From assembly GCA_018238545.1 (NCBI GenBank), contig JABCTC010000007.1:32087-96086 (forward strand): 64,000 nt of DNA. Reading direction: 5' to 3'. The position numbers and the translations under genes were made by a program. The notes under the pieces were generated by a model. It searched no databases, was not told the origin of the DNA, and saw nothing but the letters and a program-made list of their open reading frames with translations. This document shows, one piece after another, positions 25,707 through 34,580 of the stretch (the stretch's first letter is position 1; every line of letters starts with the position of its first letter). The DNA comes from Candidatus Heimdallarchaeota archaeon (GTDB taxonomy: Archaea; Asgardarchaeota; Heimdallarchaeia; Heimdallarchaeales; Heimdallarchaeaceae).

Positions 25707-25899
25707 TAGAAGCTTATACTCCTCAATCTCTTTGTTTTTTCTGTAGTTTAGAAGAAAGTGCAATTTTTTAAAGCAAAACAAAACCTTCATTTTTTGATTA
25801 CTATACCTATTTAAGTGACTATTCTAATAAGGAGACCTATACTAGAAGAGATGTTCCAATAAGGTAGTATGATTATTTATATTGTGTTTATTTTTTGAA

Positions 25900-26229
25900 T
25901 TAATTACAATATAAGAAGACAATCCTATATAGTTCTAAAATAAGTTGATCTAATCTTATCCAATTTAATCCTGTTACTCCCTCATCCAGTATACATGCTA
26001 TTTCGTGAACTTCAGAATTGGTATCTATACCTTTAATTTCAAGCTGTCCCAATAAAGTGTGCAACAAGTTTCTAATTTTACAAACATGTTTTTTCTTACC
26101 TTCTTTGATTTCTTGTAGTTCATCAAATAATTTTCCTAAAGTAATCAATTCAGTTTCTAGATTTTCGGGCATTTTGTTAATTTCAATCCTTCTTATTGGT
26201 TTCTCCAATCTTTTTATAATCGATAACAT
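25900..26229 (-). CDS. Hypothetical protein divergent from TetR
   Basis: 109 residues, mostly alpha-helical, with a leucine-rich C-terminus and no membrane segment. Its ATG follows a strong AGGAGATAT ribosome-binding site, which supports a real gene. A palindrome matching the one near the tetR gene lies just upstream of that site (26244-26256), so it is a likely TetR target. I do not recognise a family. Confidence 0.6.
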   Translation of the reverse strand: MLSIIKRLEKPIRRIEINKMPENLETELITLGKLFDELQEIKEGKKKHVCKIRNLLHTLLGQLEIKGIDTNSEVHEIACILDEGVTGLNWIRLDQLILELYRIVFLYCN

Positions 26230-26243
26230 AGATATCTCCTGAC

Positions 26244-26256
26244 TGAACGCTGTTCA
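26244..26256. promoter_or_regulatory. Palindromic operator, copy 1
   Basis: The 13-bp palindrome TGAACGCTGTTCA lies 15 bases upstream of the start codon of the divergent hypothetical gene. An identical copy lies 50 bases away. Size, symmetry and position fit a TetR-family operator. Confidence 0.8.
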
Positions 26257-26293
26257 TTTATCCTTTCTCTCTGTCTTTTTAAACTTTATTAAA

Positions 26294-26306
26294 TGAACGC
26301 TGTTCA
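26294..26306. promoter_or_regulatory. Palindromic operator, copy 2
   Basis: Second identical TGAACGCTGTTCA, extended here to the 17-bp palindrome AATGAACGCTGTTCATT. It lies 38 bases upstream of the tetR start, where an archaeal core promoter would be, so binding should repress tetR itself. Confidence 0.8.
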
Positions 26307-26344
26307 TTAATAACCCTTATTTACTCATTTATCCTTTTTCAATC

Positions 26345-26992
26345 ATGAGTCATTCTAGAGCTCGTTCAAAAGAGGCTAAGCAAAAACAAACTGAATTGAT
26401 CATTAACACTGCAAGGGAATTGTTCTATGAAGCGGGCGCATTTGGTTTCAGTATGCGAATTTTAGCAAAAAGGTTAGATATGTCACAAGGCAATCTTTAC
26501 AACTATTGGACAAGCAAAAGAGATCTTTGGTATAATATACTTGAGCAAGATTTTCAAGAATTTGAGGGTCAAATGCTCAAAATAATAAAGACACATAAAG
26601 GATCTTATATGTCACTTCTGGAGAAATTAGCTGAATACTATTTTATATTTGCCAGAGATGATTATCAAAAATATCAAATGATGTTTGTAACCATTCCGCC
26701 ACCTGCAGAAAAAAAAGGAAGAAAAGAGAGAGACTTTGAACCCAAGACCATCCATATTCTAATGGGAATTGTTCAAGAAGCGGTCGAAAGTGGAGAGTTA
26801 GAACTAGATAACATTCTTCATTTTACACTCTATTTGTGGTCTGTTATACATGGAACTGTTCTGGTTTCCAAATCTATCCTTTTTGATACAAATTCAGAAC
26901 TCTCAACATTCGGTGATGCAGATACCTTTCTTACTTATGTTACTACAATACTAAAAAAACAGATAGCTGCTTATTCAAAATTGGACATTTGA
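26345..26992 (+). CDS. TetR/AcrR-family transcriptional repressor
   Basis: 215 residues. The N-terminal helix-turn-helix is classical: IINTARELFYEAGAFGFSMRILAKRLDMSQGNLYNYWTSKRDL in consecutive segments (residues about 19-61). The C-terminal ligand-binding region is alpha-helical with a GTVLVSKSI segment. The family is mainly bacterial. Two identical palindromes in the divergent promoter region suggest that it regulates itself and the small divergent gene. Confidence 0.92.
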   Translation: MSHSRARSKEAKQKQTELIINTARELFYEAGAFGFSMRILAKRLDMSQGNLYNYWTSKRDLWYNILEQDFQEFEGQMLKIIKTHKGSYMSLLEKLAEYYFIFARDDYQKYQMMFVTIPPPAEKKGRKERDFEPKTIHILMGIVQEAVESGELELDNILHFTLYLWSVIHGTVLVSKSILFDTNSELSTFGDADTFLTYVTTILKKQIAAYSKLDI

Positions 26993-27038
26993 GAATCTTT
27001 CTGAACAAACAAAATGCCCTGATTTTTTCCATATAAGC

Positions 27039-27167
27039 CCCAAGTTTATTATTGATCCAACTGTGCCAATCTGCAAGGAAGACAACTGTTTCGAATCCAG
27101 CTTTTGCTAAATCTGTATATGTCGTATAAGACGACAATTTTCCATTCTTGAAAATAATCCATTCCAA
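27039..27167 (-). pseudogene. Fragment resembling tyrosyl-tRNA synthetase
   Basis: About 43 codons on the minus strand include AKAGFETVVFLADWHSWINN, which closely resembles the Rossmann-fold stretch following the HIGH motif in archaeal tyrosyl-tRNA synthetase. Upstream of it EWIIFKNGK loosely matches the HxGW region. Neither the rest of the synthetase nor a start codon is present, so this is most likely a decayed duplicate or captured fragment. The flanking 27168-27438 shows no gene I can support. Confidence 0.55.
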
Positions 27168-27438
27168 TTATTGGAAAGCATTCTATATAAGTGTGTGTGC
27201 GGGGTAGATTAATTGAGGTTAAGGAAGGAATATAAAGATTAGTCCGTCCATTTATCTTGCAGGAATTTTTTTCCGTCCTTCCAAACCCTCAACATTCACC
27301 TTCACTGCTTCTATCTTCTATGAAATTTTCAGTTTTTTCTTGTTTTGAGTATTCTATTAATATTACATAGCATTAATAAATAAATTAAGAAGGTTTTACT
27401 GGTAAGATATAAGTTACCTCTTAAACAAAGGTGATAAA

Positions 27439-27618
27439 ATGAGCTACATTGAGAAAGATGATCTAATCTCATACTTGAAGAATAGTGAAGATTCTAAGAA
27501 AGAAATTGACATGGAAGCGGTAGATTTTGTTCTTTTAAAGCTAAATGAGTTAAGACACGAAATTAGCTTGAAATTCTATGAGAAAAAGATTAGCAATTCC
27601 AAGAAACGTGGAGCTTAA
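27439..27618 (+). CDS. Small hypothetical protein, 59 residues
   Basis: Found by hand: ATG at 27439 preceded by an excellent GGTGAT ribosome-binding site (27430-27435), open to the TAA at 27616-27618. The product begins MSYIEKDDLISYLKN and is charged and alpha-helical with a lysine-rich end. No family recognised. The ribosome-binding site and coding-like composition are the support. It may be co-transcribed with the M28 peptidase 68 bases downstream. Confidence 0.65.
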   Translation: MSYIEKDDLISYLKNSEDSKKEIDMEAVDFVLLKLNELRHEISLKFYEKKISNSKKRGA

Positions 27619-27686
27619 AATATCTATCTCAGTCCCTTAATGACTCACTATTAAGACTTAAATAAAACTATTTTACAATACTTGCC

Positions 27687-28907
27687 ATGGTTTCATTACT
27701 TGATGAAGTAAAATACATATCTGACAATTTTGGTCCTCGAATTGCCGGTTCAGAATCTGATAAGAAAGCAATTGAATATCTTGAAACGCGTTTTCGTTCA
27801 TTTTCAAATGATGTAAGCACTGAATCCTTTCCAGTTGTTGGAAGGTCTCTTCAACATTTGATTAATTTTCTAGTGTGGGGATATTTTTTGTCTGTTATCG
27901 CCTATGTGTTTCTTGCATCTATAGCATTGGGATTATCCATATTAATGATTATGATTTACTATTTAGCTCGGTTTCAGGATAAGAACCTTATAAATCTCCT
28001 TGTAAAAAAGTCAGAAACTAAAAATGTAATTGCGAAATTTGACTCAAAGAAAGAGAAAAAACTTACTATCATCTTTTCAGGTCATCATGATTCAGCATTT
28101 CACATGCCATTATTTGAGAAAAAATTGAAGCAAATTACTTTGATACAAAATGGTGCTTTACTTGGAATTATAATGTTAATCATAGCAAGTATCTGGAAAA
28201 CAATCTATATGGTAACAGCTGTCGTAGGAATTTTTGAAATAGTCCAATACAGTATTGGTTCATTGCAAATAACATGGTTATTATTTCCAGATTTGTTTTT
28301 CGTTTTAGCCGTTCTAGGGCTTTTTCTTGGTTTCTATTTTCTAGCAAACATGGTTACAAAGACACCATTAATTGGCGCAAATGATAATCTTACATCAGTA
28401 GCAATTTTGCTTGGTTTGGGAGAATATCTAAAAAACAATCCCTCAAATAATCTGGAGATATATCTTGTTTCTTTTGGTGCAGAAGAACCAGGTCTAAATG
28501 GTAGCAAATTCTTTGTCGATAAAAGGTTGGATGAGCTAGTAGGTTCTATCAACATAAACTTCGAAACTGTTGGAAGTGGTTCATTAGGTGTGATTGCAAA
28601 GGAAAAGGACAATAACGTTGTCCATGATTCAAAGATTGTAAAATTTATTCAAGATGTGGGTAAGAAAAATGGGTATGATTTACCCGCTATGAAAATTCAT
28701 TATGGAAACACTGACGCTGGAAGTTTTTCAAAAAGAAAATTGATTGCTACTACTATCTTTGGTTATGGAAAAAATGATGTTTTTGATCTTTGGCATTCGA
28801 CCGATGATGTATATGAGAACCTCAATAGCAAGCTTCTAGATGAAGCATTCAATCTTACTATACATGTTCTAAAAGAATTGGAAAAAATTGAAGAGGATTG
28901 GTTCTGA
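27687..28907 (+). CDS. M28-family zinc peptidase with embedded membrane segments
   Basis: 406 residues. Zinc-ligand motifs of M28 aminopeptidases are present: SGHHDSAF (about 132-139), GANDNLTSV (about 230-238), FGAEEPGLNGS (about 264-274), NFETVGSG, and a late LWHSTDDV (about 370-377). Two hydrophobic regions interrupt the usual chain: residues about 57-95 and about 155-222, the second splitting the catalytic domain between the first and second ligand. It is therefore probably an integral membrane peptidase. Confidence 0.85.
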   Translation: MVSLLDEVKYISDNFGPRIAGSESDKKAIEYLETRFRSFSNDVSTESFPVVGRSLQHLINFLVWGYFLSVIAYVFLASIALGLSILMIMIYYLARFQDKNLINLLVKKSETKNVIAKFDSKKEKKLTIIFSGHHDSAFHMPLFEKKLKQITLIQNGALLGIIMLIIASIWKTIYMVTAVVGIFEIVQYSIGSLQITWLLFPDLFFVLAVLGLFLGFYFLANMVTKTPLIGANDNLTSVAILLGLGEYLKNNPSNNLEIYLVSFGAEEPGLNGSKFFVDKRLDELVGSININFETVGSGSLGVIAKEKDNNVVHDSKIVKFIQDVGKKNGYDLPAMKIHYGNTDAGSFSKRKLIATTIFGYGKNDVFDLWHSTDDVYENLNSKLLDEAFNLTIHVLKELEKIEEDWF

Positions 28908-28909
28908 GA

Positions 28910-29975
28910 TTATTCAGTTCCTTTTTCACTCTTATTTTTCTTTACTGACTGAGTAATTTTTCTTGCTAAAGCTCTAATACCTTCAACTAGGAAGAATATT
29001 CCATATAGATATGCAAAAAGAATAATTAATTGAGTACCAAGCATACCGCTTGAATACATATCTTCAAACATTTCTCCAAATTTAATCAAAGGTAGAACTG
29101 CCAAATATCCAGGATTCACTTCATGTTCAATAGGATATGGGGATGGAATCCCATCAAAGATCATTCCTGTTTGTCTTGCTTTTAATTGAGCAAATATAGC
29201 TTCTTCAGTAAATTCTGTGACATTTAGAGTTGACCAAGAATAAACTGGCTCTGGAATGTGCATATCTGTACTAGCAAGCATACCCAGTCCATTATCTAAA
29301 CAGAAATAGTAAGATTCATTATCAAACACTTCTTCGTTTATAACTTCAATATAGTCAATTCCCCAATCAGCTAACTGTTGTCGTGAAGGTTGATTTGAAC
29401 AATAGTCCTCTGACCATGGTATGTGATTAACCATAATAATGCCACCCAATGCCTGAGTTGATGCAATAATTTCTTGAATTTCTTCATCAGTGGGAGTATA
29501 ACTATACGACTTGAATGTTGCCAAAGTCTCATATTGTTCTGCTGTAACTGTAGGTGGGAGTATAACATTCATATGCAAGCGATCAGTTGTCCATTCCATG
29601 CCTGTAAGAACTTTAATCGAGTCATTAAATTCTGTTCTTGCTATCTGTTTTATTTCTTCTATTCCTTCAAATGTATTATGATCTGTTAATACTATCGCAT
29701 TGAATCCCATAGCCATGTGCCAAAGTAGATTTTGTCTAGGAGATAAATCACCATCAGAGTAAAATGTATGAGAGTGAGGATCTAGAATAACATTCCATTC
29801 AGAGTGATTGTATTCTGGAACATAGCTGAAACCCTCCCAATCGGAATCAGTATAGATATAATGAGAAACGGGGTCGTAAATCAAAGGTATAGAGACGCCA
29901 ATTATAGACCAGATTACTAAAGAGAATACAAGAAAATTAACAAAGAGTTTTACTAGTCCCTTATTTTTTTTTCAT
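28910..29975 (-). CDS. PHP-domain protein with C-terminal membrane helix, apparent frameshift at the N-terminus
   Basis: The intact frame (28910-29884 from a TTG) encodes a PHP phosphoesterase-like domain with metal motifs DPHSHTFYSDG and VLTDHNTFEG, later VNHIPW and STDMHIPEP, then a C-terminal membrane helix and a lysine-rich end. The same frame continues upstream, without a start, through a hydrophobic export-like segment to a stop at 29972-29974. An ATG at 29973-29975 would begin MKK plus that segment if the run of nine A (29964-29972 on the minus strand) had eight. So the real gene probably starts at 29975 and is frameshifted by a homopolymer error, mutation or slippage. Confidence 0.7.
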
Positions 29976-30061
29976 CGGTAAGTGTAGAACATAATAAGTT
30001 GCTTTAAAATTCTTTTGTAATAATATAATTAGAAAAGTCAGGATTAAGGTTGTAAGTAATC

Positions 30062-30463
30062 TCACATGTTTAAATGAGTGACGAAACCATTGCATATAAT
30101 AGTCCAATTACCATAATCACTGAGAATAATGGGGAAAGACAATGTTCCTGAATAAAACGCAGGTAGCAAACATGGATTCATTTCCATATAAATGGAAATT
30201 GCTACTCTTCTAAAATTTTCATTCATATCAACAGTGTAGCCTTGAATTCTATCGCAACATGTTTGTGAAGACAAAGAGATGTTAACAATACAACAGTAAA
30301 CAGTATCTGCTCACGCAACATGATCATACATAACTACAGAGTCAATGATTACAGAATCAACTTTAGCATGATGAGGAAAGACGTTGGAAATAAGGAACAT
30401 AACGAGTATAATCATAAAAAAAACAGAAACAACAAAAATAGGAATTTTATAGCGTTTTTTCAT
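30062..30463 (-). pseudogene. Small exported protein interrupted by one in-frame TGA
   Basis: Hand translation from the ATG at 30461-30463 gives a signal-anchor (MKKRYKIPIFVVSV and following hydrophobic residues), 50 codons, then a TGA at 30311-30313, and a further 82 open codons in the same frame (ADTVYCC to THLNM). The whole would be about 133 residues with a short extracellular beta-rich domain. One nonsense mutation is the simplest explanation; recoding or sequencing error cannot be excluded. Family unknown. Confidence 0.5.
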
Positions 30464-30519
30464 TGAAATATAATCAAAACTAAAAACTACTTAAAGATTT
30501 AGTGCAAATAAAAGATAGT

Positions 30520-30645
30520 TGGTAGCGCCTGATGGACTTGAACCATCGATCTTCGGGTTTCCCAATTGTTGGTTTATGAGCCCGACGGGTTTTCCACGCT
30601 TAAGGACCATATGGAATTCCTCCATACGATTTACCCCAAGGCGCT
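30520..30645 (-). tRNA. Initiator tRNA-Met (CAT) with two introns
   Basis: On the minus strand the acceptor AGCGCCT pairs perfectly with AGGCGCT (30524-30530), followed by A and an encoded CCA. The A1-U72 pair, three G-C pairs in the anticodon stem (TCGGG at 30581-30585 with CCCGA at 30553-30557), variable loop AGATC and T-arm GATGG/CCATC with TTCAAGT identify the initiator. The anticodon CAT is 30576-30578. The anticodon loop carries a 16-nt insert (about 30559-30574, position 37/38). The D-arm carries about 32 extra nt (about 30599-30630). Removing both gives a normal cloverleaf with D-stem GGG/CCC. Exact splice points are not certain. Confidence 0.88.
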
Positions 30646-30672
30646 CTTTCTACTCCATCTTTACTTCCATGT

Positions 30673-30680
30673 CTTTTAAA
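30673..30680 (-). promoter_or_regulatory. TATA box of the initiator tRNA gene
   Basis: TTTAAAAG on the minus strand lies about 28-35 bases upstream of the tRNA 5' end, the expected distance for an archaeal TATA element. Confidence 0.55.
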
Positions 30681-30728
30681 CCTTTTTTTCTGGCATTTAT
30701 TATCAAAATAGATTTTCGAACATAGTGC

Positions 30729-32072
30729 TTAATTTGTTTCTATCTTTACTGGTATTCCCTTCTTAGTTATATTTCTAAAGAAAAATCTTTCAACAATTGG
30801 ATCCTTTATTATTCTCCCAAAATTAATGTTTAGTTTATCTTTGTAGCTAACCATTGCTGTTCCAACCTTATTTACTGGCACTTGAGCTGGAACAAATTCC
30901 ACATCCTCTATGTGCTTTTCAATCTCTTCAGGTAATTTTACACGCCCAAGGTTGGTTAGAATTCCTGTGTATGCTGGTGTGCCGATGTAATAATATCCCC
31001 TTTGTCCAAAGAATTTCTTTAATGCTAAAGGTGTTAGTCTTAAAAACATTCTACGTTCAATTGTGGTGTTCTTATACATTGTAGAAGTGAATGCCTTAGC
31101 ATGTACTTCTTTTTTCATAAAGTGGTGAACCTGTCTGACTATTTCATCAAAGCTATATCGACCTAATCTAGGATCTATTTCAGGTAAAATGTAAAGAGAA
31201 AAGTTCCTCATTGTTTTTGATGGAAATAAATTACGTAAGTTTACTGGTACCATTATCCTGATTGGTTTGAGATTTTTCTTTAATAGACTAGCTGGGAAAC
31301 TATAAAGCAGTTCCTGCAAGGATTCCATATAATTTGAAACGATATATTCAGTAATACTTATTCCATAACCCTTTGCTTCTTCTAGCACTTTTTTTATGGG
31401 CATTATCCCTTTAGTTACGTGATAAATCCCCACTTTCTCACGTTTGAAGGGTATGATGAATGCTTTTGACAAAAACTCTCTTCCAGTTTTTACTTTCTGA
31501 CTGTATCTCCTGTATGCATCCTCATACTCTTCTAATATTGGGATTTGATTAGGTCTTAGAATGTCACCCCAGTCCTCAGATTTAACTCCTCTAACGCTTA
31601 AATACTCCGCAACTAAAGCTTTCAAAAATGTTAATCCACCAGTCCCATCAGTTAGACAATGACTATATTCGATTGCTATCCTTCTCTTGTATGCTTTTAC
31701 TCTGAAAGGAAATTCGCTCTTATTGGTTATTGGAATAAAATTATTTGGAAACTTTGAATCTGGGTAAATTTTAGGGTAATCTAGATTTGTTTCCCAAAAG
31801 TGCCAGAAGAAACTTGTTTTCATGTTTACTCTGAAGTAAGGAAACCTAACGATTATGTTGTTCAAGGCTTTTTGGAGCTGAGTTATATTGATTGTTTCTT
31901 TCATTGTAGCCGAAAGACGAAAAACTTGTGGTATTTTTGGTGAGGATATTAAACTAAAACCGGTTGCTGCATTTTCTAGTCTGTGCCATTCTTTATCTCT
32001 ATCACTTACTCCCACTAGAAAACGATCGTTTACCTTAAAAGATTCAGAGTATGGGGCATCATTGTTTACCAT
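30729..32072 (-). CDS. Condensation-domain-like acyltransferase (alcohol acetyltransferase family)
   Basis: 447 residues. The catalytic motif HxxxDG is seen as SHCLTDGTGGL (about 137-147) in a chloramphenicol acetyltransferase-like fold, with VPVNLRNLFPSKTMRNFSL as the second conserved block. Relatives transfer acyl groups from CoA to alcohols or lipids (alcohol acetyltransferase, PapA5, WS/DGAT). The substrate is unknown. It is preceded 17 bases upstream by a zinc-ribbon membrane protein on the same strand, a pairing I recall from Firmicutes. Confidence 0.78.
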   Translation of the reverse strand: MVNNDAPYSESFKVNDRFLVGVSDRDKEWHRLENAATGFSLISSPKIPQVFRLSATMKETINITQLQKALNNIIVRFPYFRVNMKTSFFWHFWETNLDYPKIYPDSKFPNNFIPITNKSEFPFRVKAYKRRIAIEYSHCLTDGTGGLTFLKALVAEYLSVRGVKSEDWGDILRPNQIPILEEYEDAYRRYSQKVKTGREFLSKAFIIPFKREKVGIYHVTKGIMPIKKVLEEAKGYGISITEYIVSNYMESLQELLYSFPASLLKKNLKPIRIMVPVNLRNLFPSKTMRNFSLYILPEIDPRLGRYSFDEIVRQVHHFMKKEVHAKAFTSTMYKNTTIERRMFLRLTPLALKKFFGQRGYYYIGTPAYTGILTNLGRVKLPEEIEKHIEDVEFVPAQVPVNKVGTAMVSYKDKLNINFGRIIKDPIVERFFFRNITKKGIPVKIETN

Positions 32073-32089
32073 TCTTATCCCCTAATAAA

Positions 32090-32848
32090 CTATGTTTTCA
32101 ATTTTTTCTTAATTTCCAGTACTCGCTTCATATCAACAATTCTAGTAAGTCTGTAATGAAGGTATAACAGAAATCCGCCAACAATTGTAAGAGGAATTAT
32201 TACATAGAGTGACCATTTAATTGTTATAGTTTCATGGATATAACTCAAAATAATAAGATCCAGTCCTAAACACATTGTGCTTACACCAAATAATACAAAT
32301 GCTGCAATATTGACACCTTTATTTTTTATCCTAATAGAACTTATTACTACAATACTTGTAACTAATATAGTTAAACCAATAATCGGCAAAGCTAGTTGGT
32401 AATACCAATCTATTGACCCATTATCATAGAAATCTATCAGCACAAGAAAAGCGATTAATGAAAGTGTTTCACCCACCACAATAAGTATAGGTTTTTTAAG
32501 AAGTAATAAAGGCACTGAAATTAATAACCATGCAAGGATAATACCTGTTAATGGGTACTTTCCCCATGTAATAGTAAAACTTCGTTCAATAAACATATTG
32601 ATACCAATAATAATAAGCAAAGGAACACCTGCTGAAACACTCACTGCTTCCCAAGCTACAAATCTTTTTCTTCTACTTGATATCTTTGGTTCATCTTCTG
32701 CTCCTTCTTCTTCAATGATTTCCTCAGGATATTTTTTCTCCTCAAAAATTTGATCAATATTGTCTGACTTCTGAATGTCTGATTGACATAAAGGACATTT
32801 TTCGATAAATGAATCGACTTCAACATTACATTTTATACAATATGACAT
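32090..32848 (-). CDS. Zinc-ribbon polytopic membrane protein (DUF6320-like)
   Basis: 252 residues: N-terminal zinc ribbon (YCIKC near residue 4, CPLC near 18), an acidic linker, then about six membrane segments (from residue about 70 to 235) and a short basic end. The layout matches the DUF6320 family as I remember it, which accompanies alcohol acetyltransferase-like proteins. The adjacent acyltransferase gene supports that. A membrane partner or regulator of the acyltransferase is plausible. Confidence 0.65.
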   Translation of the reverse strand: MSYCIKCNVEVDSFIEKCPLCQSDIQKSDNIDQIFEEKKYPEEIIEEEGAEDEPKISSRRKRFVAWEAVSVSAGVPLLIIIGINMFIERSFTITWGKYPLTGIILAWLLISVPLLLLKKPILIVVGETLSLIAFLVLIDFYDNGSIDWYYQLALPIIGLTILVTSIVVISSIRIKNKGVNIAAFVLFGVSTMCLGLDLIILSYIHETITIKWSLYVIIPLTIVGGFLLYLHYRLTRIVDMKRVLEIKKKLKT

Positions 32849-33086
32849 CTATCTCACAAGGCTAAACAATCTTCTTTGTCTCTTGTTTATTTAGTTTTCC
32901 TAGAAACGAACAAGGTCAAGAGAATTTCAACGCAGCTCTTTTTTAAGTTTGTTTTATTTGCAAAACAGTTTGTTTTGATTAAATTCTCTCAAAATACAAT
33001 ACTCCTTATTATCCTTTTACAATATTCTATTGTCATAAATGTTTTAACGAAACATTCATAACTTTTCAAGCCATTCGTGCTATTGA

Positions 33087-33896
33087 ATGTCATATTCTGC
33101 TGATAAATCCAAATTCATGGATAAGGAGCACGTAAGGTTGTCCTCTATTCTTATACTTCTCATAGTGGACGCTTTAGTTTATTTTGTACCTTATCGTAAT
33201 GATGTCTTAATAGGGAATTTATTTGGCATTTCCCTTTGGTTCTACTTTGGTGTTCTTAATGGGATTTTGCTTCTTCTGGTATACATTCTCTTCAGAGGAG
33301 AAGTGGAACTTGACTTTTCTAAAAATGAAGTAATATTTAGAGATTTCAAGAAACTTAAGAAATGGTCATTCGACAAAGTTTTAGGAATTTACCTTCTTGC
33401 ATATGATGGAGAATATTTACTCCGAATTAGACCGAAAAGATTGTTAACTCTTGACCTGAGATTAAACTTTGAAAATGCTTACAGTCTAATTGATAAGTTC
33501 AAAGAATTGGGATTTGAGTTCAAAACTATACGAGATGACAAACACAAACCTCTCTCCTATACTTTTCCAATACTTCTCTCAAAATATGATCGAAAACCAA
33601 GCGGGTATAATCCCGAAATTCCTAACTGGAATAGAGGAGTTACTTTGAGAACAAAATTACTTTCTATTACTTTGTCTCCTTTACTTTACATAATAAGTGC
33701 AACCTTAATTGTTAGAATCCCTCATTTATTAGATGGATTATCAGGAACAAAGGGAATTGTTTCTTTCATATATGGTTTTACAGCTTTTCTATTATTTGAT
33801 GGAGGTTTGTATCTTCTGTTTGGAATCTCATTGCTAGCTCTTTTACTTAAACAGATAACACGTTTCAAATCGTATTTCCATTCAAGTGATAACTGA
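33087..33896 (+). CDS. Membrane protein with PH-like cytosolic segment
   Basis: 269 residues: two membrane segments (about 14-70), a central soluble part (about 74-150, VELDFSKNEVIFRDFKKLKKWSFDK in two segments) resembling the strand pattern of bacterial PH domains, then two further membrane segments (about 195-260). I recognise no specific family. It is followed 52 bases later by the THUMP protein gene on the same strand. Confidence 0.6.
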   Translation: MSYSADKSKFMDKEHVRLSSILILLIVDALVYFVPYRNDVLIGNLFGISLWFYFGVLNGILLLLVYILFRGEVELDFSKNEVIFRDFKKLKKWSFDKVLGIYLLAYDGEYLLRIRPKRLLTLDLRLNFENAYSLIDKFKELGFEFKTIRDDKHKPLSYTFPILLSKYDRKPSGYNPEIPNWNRGVTLRTKLLSITLSPLLYIISATLIVRIPHLLDGLSGTKGIVSFIYGFTAFLLFDGGLYLLFGISLLALLLKQITRFKSYFHSSDN

Positions 33897-33948
33897 AAAA
33901 TGTATTCAGAATGAGAAGATTAATTTGCATTAATTACTTGAGTTTCTT

Positions 33949-34500
33949 ATGAAAGATTGTCCAGGTTTTGTTATTTCCAGTGCTAGAACCCATGAGAAAA
34001 ATGCTTCTAGTGAGATATATTATGTTCTTTCAGAGTTGCTTGAACAAGAAGAAGTTAACGCGTCTCCGGTTTCCGGTATCTCTGGTCTTTCAATAGCTAC
34101 CTTTCAAGGAGATTCTATTCAAATTCTAGAAAAAATTCAGGAAATGATTGAAGATACACCATTTTTTCAATATACTTTGAAAATTGTTCCGTTTCAATAC
34201 AAAGTTAGTACTTCGATTGAAAATCTAAAAGAAGCAGCAATAAAGCTTAGAACAGAAATAGCCGAAGACGATACTTGGAAAATAAATGTACGAAGACGCC
34301 ACACACAAATTCCTAGAACTGAAATAATCAGTGCAATCGCAAATGAAATCAACAGAGGAAAAGTAATGCTTGAATCTCCAGACCAATACATAATAGTCGA
34401 AATCATCGGAAAATGGACCTATTTAGCGGTGTCGTCTATTCCAGAATTGTCAGTATCTGTTTCACAATTTTATGAAGAAGAAGATGATTTCACATTTTAA
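33949..34500 (+). CDS. THUMP-domain RNA-binding protein (Tan1-like)
   Basis: 183 residues. The C-terminal two thirds match a THUMP domain: WKINVRRRHTQIPRTEIISA, then PDQYIIVEIIGKWTYLAVS. In eukaryotes and archaea Tan1/THUMPD1-like proteins serve as tRNA adaptors for cytidine acetylation by a Kre33/TmcA-type enzyme. No catalytic domain is attached, so an adaptor role is likely. Confidence 0.8.
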   Translation: MKDCPGFVISSARTHEKNASSEIYYVLSELLEQEEVNASPVSGISGLSIATFQGDSIQILEKIQEMIEDTPFFQYTLKIVPFQYKVSTSIENLKEAAIKLRTEIAEDDTWKINVRRRHTQIPRTEIISAIANEINRGKVMLESPDQYIIVEIIGKWTYLAVSSIPELSVSVSQFYEEEDDFTF

Positions 34501-34580
34501 ATTGATAAAAAAGTAAAAATAAAAAAATAAAGGAAGAAAGATTTTGAACTTTCTTTTTTTCATAGAGGTCTCTGGATTTT

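Noticed and set aside
30062..30274. 70-residue frame as an independent gene
   Set aside because: It starts at an internal TTG and is better explained as the downstream part of a gene interrupted by TGA.
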